Shown one piece after another: positions 34,143-43,542 of a stretch of 64,000 nt of DNA. Origin of the DNA: Oscillospiraceae bacterium (GTDB taxonomy: Bacteria > Bacillota > Clostridia > Oscillospirales > Acutalibacteraceae). A program made the position numbers and the translations under genes. Under the pieces are notes generated by a model. It was not told where the DNA came from. It did not search any database and saw only the letters and a list, made by a program, of their open reading frames with translations. The stretch covers positions 1 to 64,000 of the forward strand of contig SVPD01000008.1 in assembly GCA_015066045.1 (NCBI GenBank), read 5' to 3'. Each line of letters opens with the position of its first letter. The stretch's first letter is position 1.

Positions 34143-37100
34143 ATGGCCAGAAAAATGAAAACCATGGATGGTAACAATGCCGCCGCTCATGTGTCCTATG
34201 CGTTCACAGAAGTAGCAGGTATTTACCCCATCACACCTTCCAGCCCCATGGCAGACTACGTAGACCAGTGGTCAGCACAGGGCCTCAAAAACATTTTCGG
34301 CACGAGAGTAAATGTAGTAGAAATGCAGTCTGAAGCCGGTGCAGCAGGTACCGTTCACGGCTCACTCGCAGCAGGTGCTCTCACCACTACCTACACAGCT
34401 TCACAGGGACTTCTTCTTATGATCCCCAACATGTACAAAATCGCCGGTGAGCTTCTTCCCTGCGTTTTCCATGTTTCCGCACGTTGTGTAGCATCACATG
34501 CTCTTAACATCTTCGGTGACCATTCCGACGTTTATGCCTGCCGTCAGACAGGTTTCGCTATGCTCGCCGAAACAAATACACAGGAAGTTATGGACCTCGG
34601 TGCAGTAGCACACATGGCTTCCATCGAGTCCCGTGTTCCCTTCCTTAACTTCTTCGACGGCTTCCGTACATCTCACGAGCTCCAGAAGATCGAGGTATGG
34701 GATTTCGAGGACCTTAAGGAAATGACAAACATGAAGGCCGTAGAGGAGTTCAGAAAAAGAGCTCTCAACCCCGAACGCCCCGTTATGCGCGGCTCTCACG
34801 AAAACGACGACATCTTCTTCCAGAACAGAGAAGCATGTAACAAATACTATGATGCAGTTCCCGCTATCGTAGAAGAATACATGGGCAAGGTTAACGCCAA
34901 GCTCGGCACAGACTATCAGCTCTTCAACTACTACGGTGCTCCCGACGCTGAAAGAGTTATCGTTGCTATGGGCTCCTTCAACGACGTAGCTGAAGAGGTT
35001 GTTGATTACCTCACAGCAGCAGGCGAAAAGGTAGGTCTTATCAAGGTTCGTCTTTACAGACCTTTCTCTGCTAAGCACCTTATCGCAGCTATCCCCGCTA
35101 CCTGTAAGAAAATCGCAGTTCTCGACAGAACCAAAGAACCCGGCTCTCTCGGCGAGCCTCTTTATCTTGACGTTGTTACCGCTCTGGCTACAAACGGCAG
35201 AGCTGACATCAAGGTAGTCGGCGGCCGTTACGGTCTCGGCTCCAAGGATACACCTCCCTCATCTGTTTTCGCAGTTTACACCGAGCTTGCCAAGGATGAG
35301 CCCAAAAACGGCTTCACCCTCGGTATCGTTGACGACCTCACCGGTCTTTCACTTCCCGAAACAGAGGCTCCCAACACTGCAGCAGAAGGCACTATCGAAT
35401 GTAAGTTCTGGGGCCTCGGCGGTGACGGTACCGTAGGTGCTAACAAAAACTCCATCAAAATCATCGGTGACCACACTGACAAATATGTACAGGCTTACTT
35501 CCAGTACGACTCAAAGAAGACAGGCGGTATCACCATTTCTCACCTTCGTTTCGGTGACAAGCCCATCAAGAGCCCCTACTACATCAACAAGGCTGACTTC
35601 GTAGCATGTCACAACCCCTCTTATGTAGAAAAAGGCTTCAAGATGGTTAACGACGTTAAGCCCGGCGGTGTTTATCTCATAAACTGCCAGTGGTCTGACG
35701 AAGAGCTCGATGCACACATGCCCGCAGATGCTAAGAGATACATCGCAGCAAACAACATCCAGCTTTACACAGTTAACGCTATCGACCTCGCTCAGAAGGT
35801 TGGTATGGGCAAAAGAACAAACACAGTTCTTCAGTCTGCATTCTTTGCTCTGGCAAACGTTATGCCCTCAGCAGAGGCTATCCAGTATATGAAGGATGCT
35901 GCTACCAAGTCCTACTCAAAGAAGGGACAGGACATCGTTGATGCTAACCATAACGCTATCGACGCCGGTGCTACTGCATTCCATAAGGTAGAGGTTCCCG
36001 CAGCATGGGCAGACGCTACCGATGCTGCTGCAGCAGCTAAGAGCGAAGGTGCTGAAAAGCTCGTTAAGATGGTTGACGGTATCCTTAAGCCCATCTCTGT
36101 TATGGGTGGCTACTCACTTCCCGTTTCTGCTTTCGCAGACCACGCTGACGGTACCTTCGAGCACGGTGCTTCCGCTTACGAAAAGAGAGGCGTTGCTGTT
36201 CTCGTTCCCGAATGGGATGCAGCCTCCTGTGCTAAGTGTAACCAGTGTGCTTATGTATGTCCCCACGCTACTATCCGTCCCTTCGCTATGAGCGAAGAAG
36301 AGGTAGCAGCAGCTCCCGCAGCACTTAAGAAGGCTGAAAAGCCCATCATCAAAACAAACTACACCTACACTCTCGCTGTTTCTCCCATGGATTGTATGGG
36401 CTGCGGCGTATGTATCGGTGTTTGTAAGACAAACTCTCTCAAGATGGTTGCCCGTGAATCTCAGATGGCTCAGCAGGAGGTATTTGATTACTGCGTAGCT
36501 AACGTAACTGAGAAGCCCGAAACCACCGCTACCATCAACGTAGTTTCCAGCCAGTATAAAAAGCCCCTCCTCGAGTTCTCCGGCTCCTGCGCAGGTTGTG
36601 CTGAAACTGCTTATGCACGTCTCGTAACTCAGCTCTTCGGTGACAGAATGTATATCTCCAACGCTACAGGCTGTTCCTCCATCTGGGGCGGTCCCGCAGC
36701 TACATCTCCCTACACCGTAAACGAAAAGGGGCACGGTCCCGCATGGGCTAACTCCCTCTTCGAGGACAATGCTGAGCACGGTCTCGGTATGTACTACGGC
36801 CAGAAGGCTCTTAGAGACAGACTTATCAGCGAAGTTAAGGAAATGGTTGCTTCCGATTCCTGCAAGGCTGAGGTTAAGGCTGCTGCTGAAGCTTATCTTG
36901 CTACCATCGATGACGGTGAAAAGAACACAGCAGCTGCTGATGCTCTCGTTGCCGCTATCAAGGAAGCCGGTGCTACCTGCGACCTTTGCAAGGATGTTCT
37001 CGAAAACAGTGAATACCTTTCAAAGAAATCCGTATGGATCTTCGGCGGTGACGGCTGGGCTTATGATATCGGTTACGGCGGTCTTGACCACGTTATCGCT

Positions 37101-37691
37101 TCCGGTGAAGACGTAAACATCTTCGTATTCGACACAGAGGTTTACTCAAATACCGGCGGTCAGGCTTCCAAGGCTTCCAACATCGGTCAGGTTGCACAGT
37201 TCGCAGCTGCCGGTAAGGAAATCAATAAGAAGAGCCTCGCTGAGATCGCTATGAGCTACGGCTACGTATATGTAGCACAGATCGCTATGGGTGCTAACAT
37301 GAACCAGACACTCAAAGCTATCCAGGAAGCCGAAGCATACAAGGGTCCCTCCATCATCATCGGTTACTCACCCTGCGAAATGCACTCTATCAAGGGCGGT
37401 ATGGTTAACTGCCAGGCAGAAATGAAGAAGGCTGTAGAATGCGGCTACTGGAACCTCTTCCGCTTCAATCCTGCTCTCAAGGCAGAAGGCAAGAATCCCT
37501 TCACTCTTGACTCCAAGGAGCCCAACGCTGAGTATCAGGCATTCATCAAAAATGAAGCCCGTTACACCAGACTTATGCGTGAATTCCCCGACAGAGCCGA
37601 GGCTCTCTTCGCTAAGAGTGAAAAGGTTGCTCTCGACAGATATGCACACCTTCTCAAGCTCAAGGATCTCTACGCTCCCGACGATGAATAA
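34143..37691 (+). CDS. nifJ: Pyruvate:ferredoxin (flavodoxin) oxidoreductase
   Basis: 1182 residues, the usual size of the single-chain enzyme that converts pyruvate and CoA to acetyl-CoA, CO2 and reduced ferredoxin. In order: pyrimidine domain (YPITPSSPMADYVDQWS), transketolase C-like domain, gamma domain, a ferredoxin insert with two 4Fe-4S motifs (CAKCNQCAYVCPH and CMGCGVCIGVC), and the TPP-binding domain with the proximal-cluster cysteines (CAGCAETAYARL) and GDGWAYDIGYGG. AAGGAGG precedes the ATG. Codon use is strongly biased to C-ending codons, consistent with very high expression. Single gene with its own promoter and terminator. Confidence 0.98.
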   Translation: MARKMKTMDGNNAAAHVSYAFTEVAGIYPITPSSPMADYVDQWSAQGLKNIFGTRVNVVEMQSEAGAAGTVHGSLAAGALTTTYTASQGLLLMIPNMYKIAGELLPCVFHVSARCVASHALNIFGDHSDVYACRQTGFAMLAETNTQEVMDLGAVAHMASIESRVPFLNFFDGFRTSHELQKIEVWDFEDLKEMTNMKAVEEFRKRALNPERPVMRGSHENDDIFFQNREACNKYYDAVPAIVEEYMGKVNAKLGTDYQLFNYYGAPDAERVIVAMGSFNDVAEEVVDYLTAAGEKVGLIKVRLYRPFSAKHLIAAIPATCKKIAVLDRTKEPGSLGEPLYLDVVTALATNGRADIKVVGGRYGLGSKDTPPSSVFAVYTELAKDEPKNGFTLGIVDDLTGLSLPETEAPNTAAEGTIECKFWGLGGDGTVGANKNSIKIIGDHTDKYVQAYFQYDSKKTGGITISHLRFGDKPIKSPYYINKADFVACHNPSYVEKGFKMVNDVKPGGVYLINCQWSDEELDAHMPADAKRYIAANNIQLYTVNAIDLAQKVGMGKRTNTVLQSAFFALANVMPSAEAIQYMKDAATKSYSKKGQDIVDANHNAIDAGATAFHKVEVPAAWADATDAAAAAKSEGAEKLVKMVDGILKPISVMGGYSLPVSAFADHADGTFEHGASAYEKRGVAVLVPEWDAASCAKCNQCAYVCPHATIRPFAMSEEEVAAAPAALKKAEKPIIKTNYTYTLAVSPMDCMGCGVCIGVCKTNSLKMVARESQMAQQEVFDYCVANVTEKPETTATINVVSSQYKKPLLEFSGSCAGCAETAYARLVTQLFGDRMYISNATGCSSIWGGPAATSPYTVNEKGHGPAWANSLFEDNAEHGLGMYYGQKALRDRLISEVKEMVASDSCKAEVKAAAEAYLATIDDGEKNTAAADALVAAIKEAGATCDLCKDVLENSEYLSKKSVWIFGGDGWAYDIGYGGLDHVIASGEDVNIFVFDTEVYSNTGGQASKASNIGQVAQFAAAGKEINKKSLAEIAMSYGYVYVAQIAMGANMNQTLKAIQEAEAYKGPSIIIGYSPCEMHSIKGGMVNCQAEMKKAVECGYWNLFRFNPALKAEGKNPFTLDSKEPNAEYQAFIKNEARYTRLMREFPDRAEALFAKSEKVALDRYAHLLKLKDLYAPDDE

Positions 37692-37710
37692 TTTATCCGC
37701 AAATAAATTT

Positions 37711-37740
37711 TCCCTCCGAAGAAATTCGGAGGGATTTTTT
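37711..37740 (+). terminator. Terminator of nifJ
   Basis: TCCCTCCGAA pairs with TTCGGAGGGA around a short loop, followed by T7; 19 bases after the stop codon. Confidence 0.92.
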
Positions 37741-37787
37741 TCAGATGAAAAAGGGGCATACTGCCGCTTCATTTCAGAATATTCAGT

Positions 37788-38387
37788 TTATTTCTTAGCT
37801 ATATCTGCGATAATTTCCACGCACTCGTCGTGACCGATGGCACTGCTGTCCAGACAGATATGATAATTGCTCATTTCGCCCCAGTTTCTGCCCGTAAAAT
37901 ACTTATAATTAACCTTTCTGCGTGCGTCCTTGTCCTCTATTCTCTTTTCGGGAGAGGCCTCTCTTTCACCGTAAAGCTCTACTATACGGTGGGCTCTGAA
38001 TTCGTCGTCAGCATAGATGAAAACATTCAGACAGTCATCTCTGTCCTTGAGAATATAGTCGGCGCAGCGACCTACTATTACGCAGTTACCCTCATCGGCG
38101 ATTTCGTTTATCATTTTACACTGAGTGCTCCACAGGTAATCCGAGGCATTCATATGTCTGGGCGCACCGTGAGGAAAGGCAGAGGTAAAGGCATAGGAAA
38201 GAATGCTCTTTCCCGGTGCATACTCGCCCACATCAGCGATAAAGGAAGGATCAAAGCCGGTTTCCTTGGCTACCATATTTACGAGCTCCGTGTCGTAGCA
38301 TTTGTAGCCCAATTTCTCAGCCAGAGCCTTGCCTATGGTTCTGCCGCCCGAGCCGAACTGACGGCTGATGGTGATTATCTTTTTCAT
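37788..38387 (-). CDS. Cytidylate kinase-like protein
   Basis: 199 residues with a P-loop-like SRQFGSGGRTIG, the AEKLGYKCYD segment and the VIVGRCADYIL strand; a lid-like Arg-rich helix follows (RKVNYKYFTGRNWG). This is the cytidylate-kinase-like family common in Clostridia, distinct from Cmk itself, with unknown physiological substrate. Single gene, convergent with nifJ. Confidence 0.88.
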   Translation of the reverse strand: MKKIITISRQFGSGGRTIGKALAEKLGYKCYDTELVNMVAKETGFDPSFIADVGEYAPGKSILSYAFTSAFPHGAPRHMNASDYLWSTQCKMINEIADEGNCVIVGRCADYILKDRDDCLNVFIYADDEFRAHRIVELYGEREASPEKRIEDKDARRKVNYKYFTGRNWGEMSNYHICLDSSAIGHDECVEIIADIAKK

Positions 38388-38648
38388 ATAACCAACTCCT
38401 TATGTTTTCTTCAATTATATTATACACGCTTATTTTTTATCATACAATATATAAAATAAACAAAAAGGATACTCCCTGTTTTGTAACCCGAGCTTATCTG
38501 TTGTGCAAAAGCTATAAGCGTAAATGATCATTTATGCTATATATGCACCGCCAACGGGCTTTTTGTGGCACAAAAAGTACTGCAGTCCTTAAAGAGAAGC
38601 AGAAAATATGTGCAATTTAACGAAAATTTAATTTTTTGTTTTTTTATG
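38388..38648. other. Intergenic region with a short hairpin
   Basis: AT-rich DNA between two divergent genes; a small inverted repeat CTTTTTGTG-GC-ACAAAAAG lies near 38559-38577. No gene seen. Confidence 0.5.
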
Positions 38649-38677
38649 TTGACAATGTTTGAATTAAGTAGTACAAT
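38649..38677 (+). promoter_or_regulatory. Promoter of the small peptide pair
   Basis: TTGACA (38649-38654), 17-bp spacer, TACAAT (38672-38677); one mismatch to the consensus. Predicted leader about 64 bases. Confidence 0.85.
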
Positions 38678-38747
38678 ATGCTTGAACTTTAAATGGGGCC
38701 TTGCCCTGTGGTTATAACTACAAATTTGCCGAAAGGAGAAAACAACC

Positions 38748-38891
38748 ATGGATTTAAGCAAGTTTCAAGAGCTTTGGAATGATTTCCTCGAGTTCCTCGA
38801 CAGAACATTCCAGTGGCTTATGTACCTTTTCAATGGCGAAGACAATACTTGGCCTCCCGCAGATTACCCCGACATCAAAGAAGAACAGTAA
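38748..38891 (+). CDS. Small amphipathic peptide with acidic tail (47 aa)
   Basis: Starts MDLSKFQELWNDFLEFLD, continues with RTFQWLMYLF and ends in a polar acidic tail (DYPDIKEEQ). The first 30 residues form an amphipathic helix with aromatic residues on one face. A GAAAGGAG box lies 9 bases before the ATG, and a near-consensus promoter precedes it. No homologue recognised; similar in style to phenol-soluble-modulin-like or membrane-surface peptides. Too short for usual gene callers. Confidence 0.7.
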   Translation: MDLSKFQELWNDFLEFLDRTFQWLMYLFNGEDNTWPPADYPDIKEEQ

Positions 38892-38920
38892 TATTTTTAA
38901 ATTCCGAAAGGAGATAAATT

Positions 38921-39010
38921 ATGGATTGGCCTATGATGGAACAGCTTTATCTTGCTTTCACCAGAATTTTCGATGCCTTCATCGATTTCCTTGTTAAGGC
39001 TTTTGGTTAA
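38921..39010 (+). CDS. Small amphipathic peptide (29 aa)
   Basis: The sequence begins MDWPMMEQLYLAF and ends FIDFLVKAFG. Nearly the whole peptide is one amphipathic helix. GAAAGGAG lies 9 bases before the ATG. It follows the 47-residue peptide gene by 29 bases and is ended by a strong terminator, so both form one transcript. Function unknown. Confidence 0.65.
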   Translation: MDWPMMEQLYLAFTRIFDAFIDFLVKAFG

Positions 39011-39044
39011 TAGCTAAGAAAAGCGAAGCTTATCAAAGAACCTG

Positions 39045-39076
39045 TAACACCCTTCATACGAAGGGTGTTATTTTTT
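39045..39076 (+). terminator. Terminator of the small peptide operon
   Basis: Perfect 11-bp stem TAACACCCTTC/GAAGGGTGTTA with a 4-base loop and six T residues. Confidence 0.95.
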
Positions 39077-39109
39077 GTCTTCTTTTCTAAACTTTTATCA
39101 GTAAAACCC

Positions 39110-39138
39110 TTGATATTTTCTCTGAAATTTGAGATAAT
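39110..39138 (+). promoter_or_regulatory. Promoter of gltX-glnS
   Basis: TTGATA (39110-39115), 17-bp spacer, GATAAT (39133-39138), 36 bases upstream of the TTG start. No T-box-like leader fits in this short space. Confidence 0.65.
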
Positions 39139-39174
39139 ATATTGAAATATACCCATTTGATTGGAGGACTTTGT

Positions 39175-40830
39175 TTGACTGATAATTTCAAGCTTGCGGA
39201 ATTACTTTTCCCCGATATAAAAGACACACCCGAGGTATTAGAAGAAAGATTTCCCGAGAGAAAGCTTAAGGAAGGCACCAAGGTTACCCGCCTCGCCCCC
39301 TCCCCCACAGGCTTCCTTCATTTCGGAAATCTTTTCACAGGCACCATCGCCTATAAAACCGCTAAAACCACCGATGACGGCATTTTCTTCGTAAGAGTGG
39401 AGGACACCGACCAGAAAAGAAAAATCGAGGGTGCGGTCGAGGTTATGCTCGGCGGCCTCGAGGCCTTTGACGTCATCGCAGACGAGGGCGTTATAGGCGA
39501 AAACAAGGAAAAGGGTGACTACGGTCCCTATTACCAGAGCCACAGAAAGGAAATCTATCACACGGTGGCTAAAAAGTTAGTTCAGGACGGCTACGCTTAC
39601 CCCTGCTTCTGCTCCGAGGAGGAGCTCTCTGTCTTAAGAGAAAAGCAGGAGGAGGAAAAATGCGATAATAAGGGCTATTACGGCAAATGGGCCAAATGCC
39701 GCAGTCTTAGCTTCGACGAGCAGAAGGCTCTTATTGAAAGCGGCAAGACCTACACTCTCCGTCTCCGCTCACCCGGCAGCACAGAAAAAAGAATCACCTT
39801 TGAGGATATGATCAAGGGAAAAATAGAGATGCCCGAAAATATACAGGATGTAGTTCTGCTGAAAACCGACGGTATTCCTACATACCACTTTGCACACGCA
39901 GTAGATGACCATTTTATGAGAACCACCCATGTCATCCGTGGCGACGAATGGATTTCGTCAGTACCTCTTCATATCCAGCTTTTCAGACTCTGCGGCTACA
40001 GAGTTCCCAAGTTTGCTCACGTGGCTCCCATTATGAAGGAGGAAAACGGCGGCAAAAGAAAGCTCTCAAAGAGAAAGGACCCCGAGGCAGCCGTAACCTT
40101 TTATCAGCAGGAGGGCTATCCGAAGGAAAGCGTAAACGAATATATTATGACTCTCGCCAATTCCAACTTCGAGGACTGGCGCAAAACAAACAAGGATGCA
40201 GACATCTCTGCCTTCCCCTTCAATCTCAAAAAGATGAGTGTTTCAGGTGCTCTTTTCGATATGGTGAAGCTTAATGACGTAAGTAAGAATGTTATCTCTC
40301 TTATGTCCGCTGAAACCGTTTACGGTTACACCCTCGCATGGGCAGAGAAATACGACAGTGACTTCGCCGCTGTTCTCAGCCGTGATGCAGATTTCGGCAA
40401 GGCTATACTGAACATAGACCGTGAAACACCGAAGCCCAGAAAGGATATCGCCTGCTGGAGCGAGGTAAAGGATTACGTGAGCTATTTCTTCCCCGAATAT
40501 TTCGACGGAGCCTTCGAGCTTCCCGAAAACATCTCCTCAGAGGATGCCAAGGCTATTCTCGGGGCCTATCTGAAGGTATTCAGTGCCGACGACGATAAGG
40601 ACACCTGGTTCGCTAAAATCAAAGCGCTTTGCGAGCCTCTCGGCTTCACTCCGAACGTAAAGGAATACAAGAAAAATCCCGAGGCCTTCAAGGGACACGT
40701 AGGTGACGTTTCCACCGTAATCAGACTGGCCGTTACCGGCAGAAAAAATACTCCCGACCTTCACTCCATTATGGCTCTTTTAGGTCAGGACACAGTTACA
40801 GAAAGACTTGTCAGGGCTATAGCAAAATAA
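39175..40830 (+). CDS. gltX: Glutamyl-tRNA synthetase
   Basis: 551 residues from a TTG start at 39175, chosen because TGGAGGA lies 7 bases before it. Class I synthetase with HIGH as FLHFGN in APSPTGFLHFGNL, and KMSKS as KLSKRKDPEA. The C-terminus is the usual helical anticodon-binding domain. Directly followed by glnS with a 24-base gap. Confidence 0.93.
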   Translation: MTDNFKLAELLFPDIKDTPEVLEERFPERKLKEGTKVTRLAPSPTGFLHFGNLFTGTIAYKTAKTTDDGIFFVRVEDTDQKRKIEGAVEVMLGGLEAFDVIADEGVIGENKEKGDYGPYYQSHRKEIYHTVAKKLVQDGYAYPCFCSEEELSVLREKQEEEKCDNKGYYGKWAKCRSLSFDEQKALIESGKTYTLRLRSPGSTEKRITFEDMIKGKIEMPENIQDVVLLKTDGIPTYHFAHAVDDHFMRTTHVIRGDEWISSVPLHIQLFRLCGYRVPKFAHVAPIMKEENGGKRKLSKRKDPEAAVTFYQQEGYPKESVNEYIMTLANSNFEDWRKTNKDADISAFPFNLKKMSVSGALFDMVKLNDVSKNVISLMSAETVYGYTLAWAEKYDSDFAAVLSRDADFGKAILNIDRETPKPRKDIACWSEVKDYVSYFFPEYFDGAFELPENISSEDAKAILGAYLKVFSADDDKDTWFAKIKALCEPLGFTPNVKEYKKNPEAFKGHVGDVSTVIRLAVTGRKNTPDLHSIMALLGQDTVTERLVRAIAK

Positions 40831-40854
40831 GCCCCTGACAGAAAGGATACAGTT

Positions 40855-42510
40855 ATGGAAGAAGAAATCAAGGTTTCCAATTTTATTCACGATTTCATCG
40901 ATGAAGATCTGGAAAAGGGAGTCTATACCCACGTACAGACACGTTTTCCTCCCGAGCCTAACGGCTACCTTCACATCGGACACGCCAAGGCTATACAGAT
41001 AGATTTCAGCACCGCAGAAAAGTACGGCGGCACCTGTAATCTCCGTCTCGATGACACCAACCCCTCCAAGGAGGACGTAGAATATGTCGATGCCATCAAA
41101 GAGGACATCCTCTGGCTCGGCTACAAATGGGACAAGGTTCTCTACGCTTCGAGCTATTTCGATTTCATCTACGAATGTGCCGTGAAGCTCATAGAAATGG
41201 GCAAGGCCTATGTCTGTGACCTGACTGCAGACGAGATCAGAGAATACAGAGGCACTCTCACCGAGCCCGGTAAAAACAGCCCCTACAGAGACAGAAGCAT
41301 AGAGGAAAATCTTGACCTGTTCAGAAGAATGACCGACGGCGAATTCCCCGACGGTGCGAGAGTTCTCCGTGCGAAGATAGATATGGCATCGCCCAATATC
41401 AATATGCGAGATCCCGTTATCTACCGCATCGCTCACATCAGTCACCACCAGACCGGCGACAAATGGTGCGTTTATCCCATGTACGATTTCGCACATCCCA
41501 TTTCCGATACCAGAGAGGGCGTCACCCATTCACTCTGCTCCCTCGAATTTGAGAACCACAGACCTCTCTACGACTGGTTCCTCAGAGAGCTGGGCTTCGA
41601 AGCTCCCTCCCGACAGATCGAGTTCGCCCGTCTCAATCTTAACTACTGTCTTACAAGCAAGAGAAAATGTCTCGCTCTCGTAAATGACGGCATAGTAGAC
41701 GGCTGGAACGATCCCCGTATGGTTACCATCAGCGGTATGCGAAGAAGAGGCTATCCCGCAGAAGCTATCAGAGATTTCATTAACCGTGTCGGCGTTTCAA
41801 AGGCCTACAGTGTAGTTGACTACGGACTTTTAGAGGCCTGCGTAAGAGATAATCTTAACCAGAATGCGCCCCGTGCCATGGCAGTTCTCCGTCCTCTCAA
41901 GGTAATCATCGACAATTATCCCGAGGGACAGAGCGAAGCAATAGAGCTTCCCGTAAATCAGGACAAGCCTGAAATGGGTACCAGACGGATTTATTTCTCA
42001 AAGGAACTATATGTAGAAAAAGAGGACTTTATGATAGAGCCTCCCAAAAAGTATTTCCGTCTCTTCCCCGGTAACGAGGTACGCTTAAGAGGTGCCTACT
42101 TCGTAAAGTGTGTAGGCTATGACACCGACGAAAACGGCGAGGTCACTGCAGTACACTGCACCTACGATCCCGAAAGCAAGGGCGGCAACTCCCCCGACGG
42201 CAGAAAGGTCAAGGGTACTCTTCACTGGGTAAGTGCAAATCATTGCACCGACTTCGAGGCCAGACTGTACGACCGTCTGTTCAAGGTTTCAAACCCCTCC
42301 GACGAGTCTGAAGGCTCCTTCAAGGATAATCTCAACCCTGATTCTCTCAACGTTTTAGAGGGTTGTAAATTAGAGGGTGAAATCAAGGATCTCAAACCCG
42401 GCGACACCTTCCAGTTTATGCGTCAGGGCTACTTCTGCGTGGATATAACAAGCACAGAGGACAAGACAGTCTTTAACAGAACGGTTGACCTCAAATCATC
42501 TTGGAAATAA
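40855..42510 (+). CDS. glnS: Glutaminyl-tRNA synthetase
   Basis: 551 residues with [16 protein letters not shown] (HIGH), [21 protein letters not shown] (KMSKS region) and the C-terminal beta-barrel domains expected of GlnRS. It implies direct charging of tRNA-Gln; whether a GatCAB pathway also exists cannot be seen here. Same operon as gltX. Confidence 0.96.
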   Translation: MEEEIKVSNFIHDFIDEDLEKGVYTHVQTRFPPEPNGYLHIGHAKAIQIDFSTAEKYGGTCNLRLDDTNPSKEDVEYVDAIKEDILWLGYKWDKVLYASSYFDFIYECAVKLIEMGKAYVCDLTADEIREYRGTLTEPGKNSPYRDRSIEENLDLFRRMTDGEFPDGARVLRAKIDMASPNINMRDPVIYRIAHISHHQTGDKWCVYPMYDFAHPISDTREGVTHSLCSLEFENHRPLYDWFLRELGFEAPSRQIEFARLNLNYCLTSKRKCLALVNDGIVDGWNDPRMVTISGMRRRGYPAEAIRDFINRVGVSKAYSVVDYGLLEACVRDNLNQNAPRAMAVLRPLKVIIDNYPEGQSEAIELPVNQDKPEMGTRRIYFSKELYVEKEDFMIEPPKKYFRLFPGNEVRLRGAYFVKCVGYDTDENGEVTAVHCTYDPESKGGNSPDGRKVKGTLHWVSANHCTDFEARLYDRLFKVSNPSDESEGSFKDNLNPDSLNVLEGCKLEGEIKDLKPGDTFQFMRQGYFCVDITSTEDKTVFNRTVDLKSSWK

Positions 42511-42526
42511 AAGGAGATACAAAAAA

Positions 42527-43219
42527 ATGAAAATCGCTTACCGTATAATCACTCCCCTGTTAGCCATAGGGGCAGTCGTAATGGGCTTTTTCCTTAAGCT
42601 CTTCTATTTCGCTCTCGGCGGTCTTACCGATGAAATCAGCTCCATCGTAACTCTGGCTTCACAGTTCGGTTTAAATACCAACTATGAATTTTCCGCCTTC
42701 GAAATCATCAAGCTTCTGCTTTCAGCAGACCTTTCCGCCGATAAGGCTACCGACGGTGAAAACTTTATGACCATCATCGAGCCTATCCTCCCCCACATCG
42801 TGGCTTTCATCGTTTTCTTTGTGCTGACTATGCTTCTTTTCCTCGCTCTGGGTGCAGTGGCAGCAGCTACCGGAAAAAGAAAGACTGTTATATTTATGTC
42901 AGTGGGCGGCCTCGTGCTCTGCTTTATCTGCATTATCATTTCCAGACTCGCCTTTGACAAGCTCGTAGGCGGCGAAATACCTCTCTCGGATTTGGTAGGT
43001 ATGTTCTCTGAAAGCACCTGGATGCAGCTTCTCACCGCAGTGGTAACCGTTTCCTCGGCTACTCTCTCTGCAGGCTTCTATGCAGTATTCGGTATGTATA
43101 TCCTCGTTATCCTCTGGACCGTGCTTACCAATATGCTCATCAACACTCCCATCGAAATCAAAAGAAAGCACAGAAGAAAGAAGCCCCTCAGAAGACCTTC
43201 CGCAATGTTCAGAAGATAA
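42527..43219 (+). CDS. Membrane protein with four predicted helices
   Basis: 230 residues from the ATG at 42527 (AAGGAG 10 bases upstream). Hydrophobic segments near 1-32, 85-110, 118-140 and 165-205; the C-terminus is very basic (KRKHRRKKPLRRP). I do not recognise a family. It is 16 bases after glnS and probably cotranscribed; a MITE follows. Confidence 0.75.
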   Translation: MKIAYRIITPLLAIGAVVMGFFLKLFYFALGGLTDEISSIVTLASQFGLNTNYEFSAFEIIKLLLSADLSADKATDGENFMTIIEPILPHIVAFIVFFVLTMLLFLALGAVAAATGKRKTVIFMSVGGLVLCFICIIISRLAFDKLVGGEIPLSDLVGMFSESTWMQLLTAVVTVSSATLSAGFYAVFGMYILVILWTVLTNMLINTPIEIKRKHRRKKPLRRPSAMFRR

Positions 43220-43272
43220 ACCCGAGTTCCCTTCCGTCACGGTAAAAGGCGGAATACACAAAAGCATAAAAA

Positions 43273-43494
43273 GGGGCTGTTGCAGTAAGATGCAGAAGGC
43301 GTTTTCTTCGCTCCGAAGATGTATGATTATACCTCGAGAGGGCGAAAAAACGTCTGAAAAAGCAAATATTTATTATATGCAACACCATATTATTCCGTAA
43401 AACAATTAAAACAGATGTGTTTTATAAGTCAGAAGCAACTTAAACACATCTGTTTTTGTTTTGCTTTTTGGTCTGCGCTTAGTGCAATAGCCTC
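43273..43494. mobile_element. MITE-like element, copy 2
   Basis: 222 bp with terminal inverted repeats (GGGGCTGTTGCAGTAAG and the complement of CTTAGTGCAATAGCCTC). The interior hairpin AACAGATGTGTTT/AAACACATCTGTT is intact with a T5 tract and is likely to terminate the gltX operon transcript. Confidence 0.78.
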
Positions 43495-43542
43495 TAATAT
43501 TTTAGCATATATTTCAGAAGCTATACGTAGCCTTTGCGCAGC

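Noticed and set aside
34494-36779. Long minus-strand frames opposite nifJ
   Set aside because: Products of the strong codon bias of nifJ on the other strand; no start signals.
39071-39174. T-box before gltX
   Set aside because: Promoter to start codon distance is under 40 bases, so there is no space for a T-box.
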